Assembly: GCA_002449915.1 (NCBI GenBank)
Contig: DJXY01000214.1
Span: 1 to 8,942, forward strand
From: Oribacterium sp. UBA6992
GTDB taxonomy: Bacteria > Bacillota > Clostridia > Lachnospirales > Lachnospiraceae
Reading direction: 5' to 3'
DNA: 8,942 nt
The notes under the pieces were generated by a model, which searched no databases, had not been told where the DNA came from, and saw only the letters and a program-made list of their open reading frames with translations. Shown piece by piece: positions 7,746 through 8,942 of this stretch (the stretch's first letter is position 1; the number at the start of each line of letters is the position of its first letter). A program made the position numbers and the translations under genes.

Positions 7746-8716
7746 TCCGTATATTGATGTGCACCTTTAATGGAGCCGCGTATGTAAGGGAGCAGATTGA
7801 CTCCATACTTTGTCAGGATACGACAGAGCCATTTGAACTCTGGATTTCGGATGATGGTTCGAGCGATGCAACGCTTACGATCCTCCGGGAGATGGAACAG
7901 CAGTACCCGGACCGGATCCGCGTGTCAGTGGAAAATCCGCCTACGGGTTCCGCATGCAGACATTTCCTTACGCTGTTTTCGGAGGGCGCCGCGGAGCATG
8001 CGGACTATCTGATGTTCTCGGATCAGGATGATGTATGGAAGCCATCCAAGATCCGTAAAAGTCTTGCGGCAATGCATGCAGTGGAGGCTGTGTATCAGAA
8101 CAGTACACCGGTGCTTGTGCACTGTGACTCGGAAATTGTGGATAAGGAGCTGCATCCGGTTGCGGACTCCTTTGTAAAATACCAGAAGATGACACCGTCC
8201 CGCTGTGGGTTTCATCAGCTCCTGGTGCAGAATAATGTGGTTGGCGGCGCCATGATGATCAATCACGCACTTGCCGAAAGGCTTGTGGATATCCCGGAGC
8301 ATGCGGTGATGCATGATCAGTGGATTGCTCTTGTGGCAGCAGCCTTTGGGCAGATCCGTTTTATCCCGGAAGCCTTATATCTGTACAGACAGCATGGAGA
8401 TAATGTACTGGGTGCGGATCGCGGATCGCGGATCGGAGAGATTCTGGGACGGTTCGGAATCGGGCGGAAGGACGGGAGGTCCAAGGCAGATATGGATGCG
8501 CACTCCCATGCGGTATACCATGAGCTGTTTCTCCAGGCAGAAAGCTTTAATAAAATTTACGGAGCACAGCTTACAAAGCGGCAGCAGCGGGAGCTTGCGG
8601 CATTTCTCAGGATCCCGGAGGAGCATCGGATTGTAAAAATCCTGACGATCCTCCGGTATGGCTTTACCTACAATCTACTGCATCGAACCATTGGGGAATG
8701 TCTTTTTATAGGATAG
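7742..8716 (+). CDS. GT2-type glycosyltransferase, RgpB-like
   Basis: This is a second family 2 transferase, 324 residues. Motifs: IRILMCTFNGAAYVREQIDSI at the N-terminus, ISDDGSSDAT (35-44), YLMFSDQDDVWKPSKI (89-104, with the metal-binding DQDD), NNVVGGAMMIN (164-174), MHDQWIAL (190-197, catalytic-base aspartate D192) and YLYRQHGDNVLGA (213-225). The SDQDDVW and HDxW with RQHxxN set is typical of rhamnosyltransferases such as streptococcal RgpB, which makes dTDP-rhamnose the favoured donor; the sugar is still an inference. The ATG overlaps the preceding stop as ATGA; the nearest purine-rich site, AAAGG at 7726-7730, is 11 bases away, so translation probably depends on coupling. Codons 225-231 are three copies of a 7-base unit. 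The region after residue 232 is variable in the family and holds a basic segment before the C-terminus. Confidence 0.87.
   Translation: MIRILMCTFNGAAYVREQIDSILCQDTTEPFELWISDDGSSDATLTILREMEQQYPDRIRVSVENPPTGSACRHFLTLFSEGAAEHADYLMFSDQDDVWKPSKIRKSLAAMHAVEAVYQNSTPVLVHCDSEIVDKELHPVADSFVKYQKMTPSRCGFHQLLVQNNVVGGAMMINHALAERLVDIPEHAVMHDQWIALVAAAFGQIRFIPEALYLYRQHGDNVLGADRGSRIGEILGRFGIGRKDGRSKADMDAHSHAVYHELFLQAESFNKIYGAQLTKRQQRELAAFLRIPEEHRIVKILTILRYGFTYNLLHRTIGECLFIG
8414..8434 (+). repeat. perfect tandem repeat, three copies of GCGGATC, in a glycosyltransferase gene
   Basis: Three exact copies of the heptamer occupy 8414-8420, 8421-8427 and 8428-8434. Together they are 21 bases, so the array is in frame and encodes ADRGSRI. 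The unit is not a multiple of three, so loss or gain of one copy would shift the reading frame. Confidence 0.95.
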
Positions 8717-8720
8717 GAAG
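8715..8720 (+). promoter_or_regulatory. ribosome binding site for a probable TTG start
   Basis: AGGAAG, overlapping the previous stop codon, lies 8 bases before the TTG at 8729. The alternative ATG at 8750 has only a weak CAGAGA in front. Confidence 0.5.
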
Positions 8721-8728
8721 CAAGGATT

Positions 8729-8942
8729 TTGGATAATCAGAGAAACATCATGGTTAGCGTCTGTATCGTGACCTATAACCATGCAAAATATATAGGAGAA
8801 TGCCTCGAGCATATTTTGTCCCAGAAACGCGACTTCCGGATCGAGATTCTGATTCATGATGATGCGTCTACGGATGGTGCACAGGAGGTGATTCTCAAGT
8901 GGCAGAAGCGGTCCCCGGATATCATCAAGCCGATCCTCCGTA
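8729..8942 (+). CDS. GT2-type glycosyltransferase, N-terminal part (3' end outside window)
   Basis: The frame from TTG 8729 is open to the window edge and gives 71 residues. It reads MVSVCIVTYNHAKYIGECLEH from residue 8, then EILIHDDASTDGAQEVI (39-55), the nucleotide-binding start of a family 2 glycosyltransferase (TYNH and the DDxSTDG motif). The catalytic half is missing, so donor and acceptor cannot be guessed beyond the locus context. The start may be TTG 8729 (better ribosome binding site) or ATG 8750, which would remove seven residues; both keep the domain. It follows the previous gene by 12 bases. IHDDASTDG is the version common in Firmicutes exopolysaccharide transferases, as recalled rather than searched. 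Confidence 0.87.
   Translation, partial: MDNQRNIMVSVCIVTYNHAKYIGECLEHILSQKRDFRIEILIHDDASTDGAQEVILKWQKRSPDIIKPILR

Noticed and set aside
8313..8636. 107-residue open frame in another frame inside the RgpB-like gene
   Set aside because: It is a shadow of the main frame without a ribosome binding site or motif; it matters only as the frame entered if one heptamer copy were lost.

Overview
The window looks like part of a cell-surface polysaccharide locus from a Gram-positive anaerobe, most likely a gut Clostridia/Lachnospiraceae-type organism. That placement is inferred from GC content near half by eye, strong AGGAG/AAGGA ribosome binding sites, TTG starts, a single dense coding strand and protein character; no marker gene fixes the taxon. 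All nine genes lie on the + strand, with gaps of 1 to 68 bases or overlaps, so the whole window could be one transcription unit or two.

Region 1 (1-1427) makes dTDP-L-rhamnose. It holds the C-terminal half of RmlB (dTDP-glucose 4,6-dehydratase, cut by the window edge), followed one base later by a complete RmlD (dTDP-4-dehydrorhamnose reductase). RmlA and RmlC are not in view and presumably lie upstream.

Region 2 (1452-4636) holds two metabolic enzymes: GlmM (phosphoglucosamine mutase, on the route to UDP-GlcNAc) and a 584-residue LeuA (2-isopropylmalate synthase, leucine biosynthesis). LeuA is the outsider in a glycan locus. The 68-base gap before it is the longest in the window and contains an inverted repeat and a TTGACA hexamer.

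Region 3 (4689-8942) makes a second special sugar donor and the enzymes that use such donors. It has Glf (UDP-galactopyranose mutase, giving UDP-galactofuranose), a GT8-type glycosyltransferase with a lysine-rich tail, two complete GT2-type glycosyltransferases and the start of a third. The GT8 gene overlaps the next by 26 bases and the two complete GT2 genes overlap by 4. Two of the glycosyltransferases appear to start at TTG.

Together the genes suggest a surface glycan containing rhamnose and probably galactofuranose on an amino-sugar-containing structure. No polymerase, flippase or ABC exporter is in view, so the assembly route is unknown. I see no RNA gene, insertion sequence, CRISPR array or convincing terminator. 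I did not find a novel system. The observations most worth checking are a three-copy 7-base tandem repeat inside a glycosyltransferase gene, the leuA leader, and the lysine-rich tail that doubles as the next gene's translation start region.
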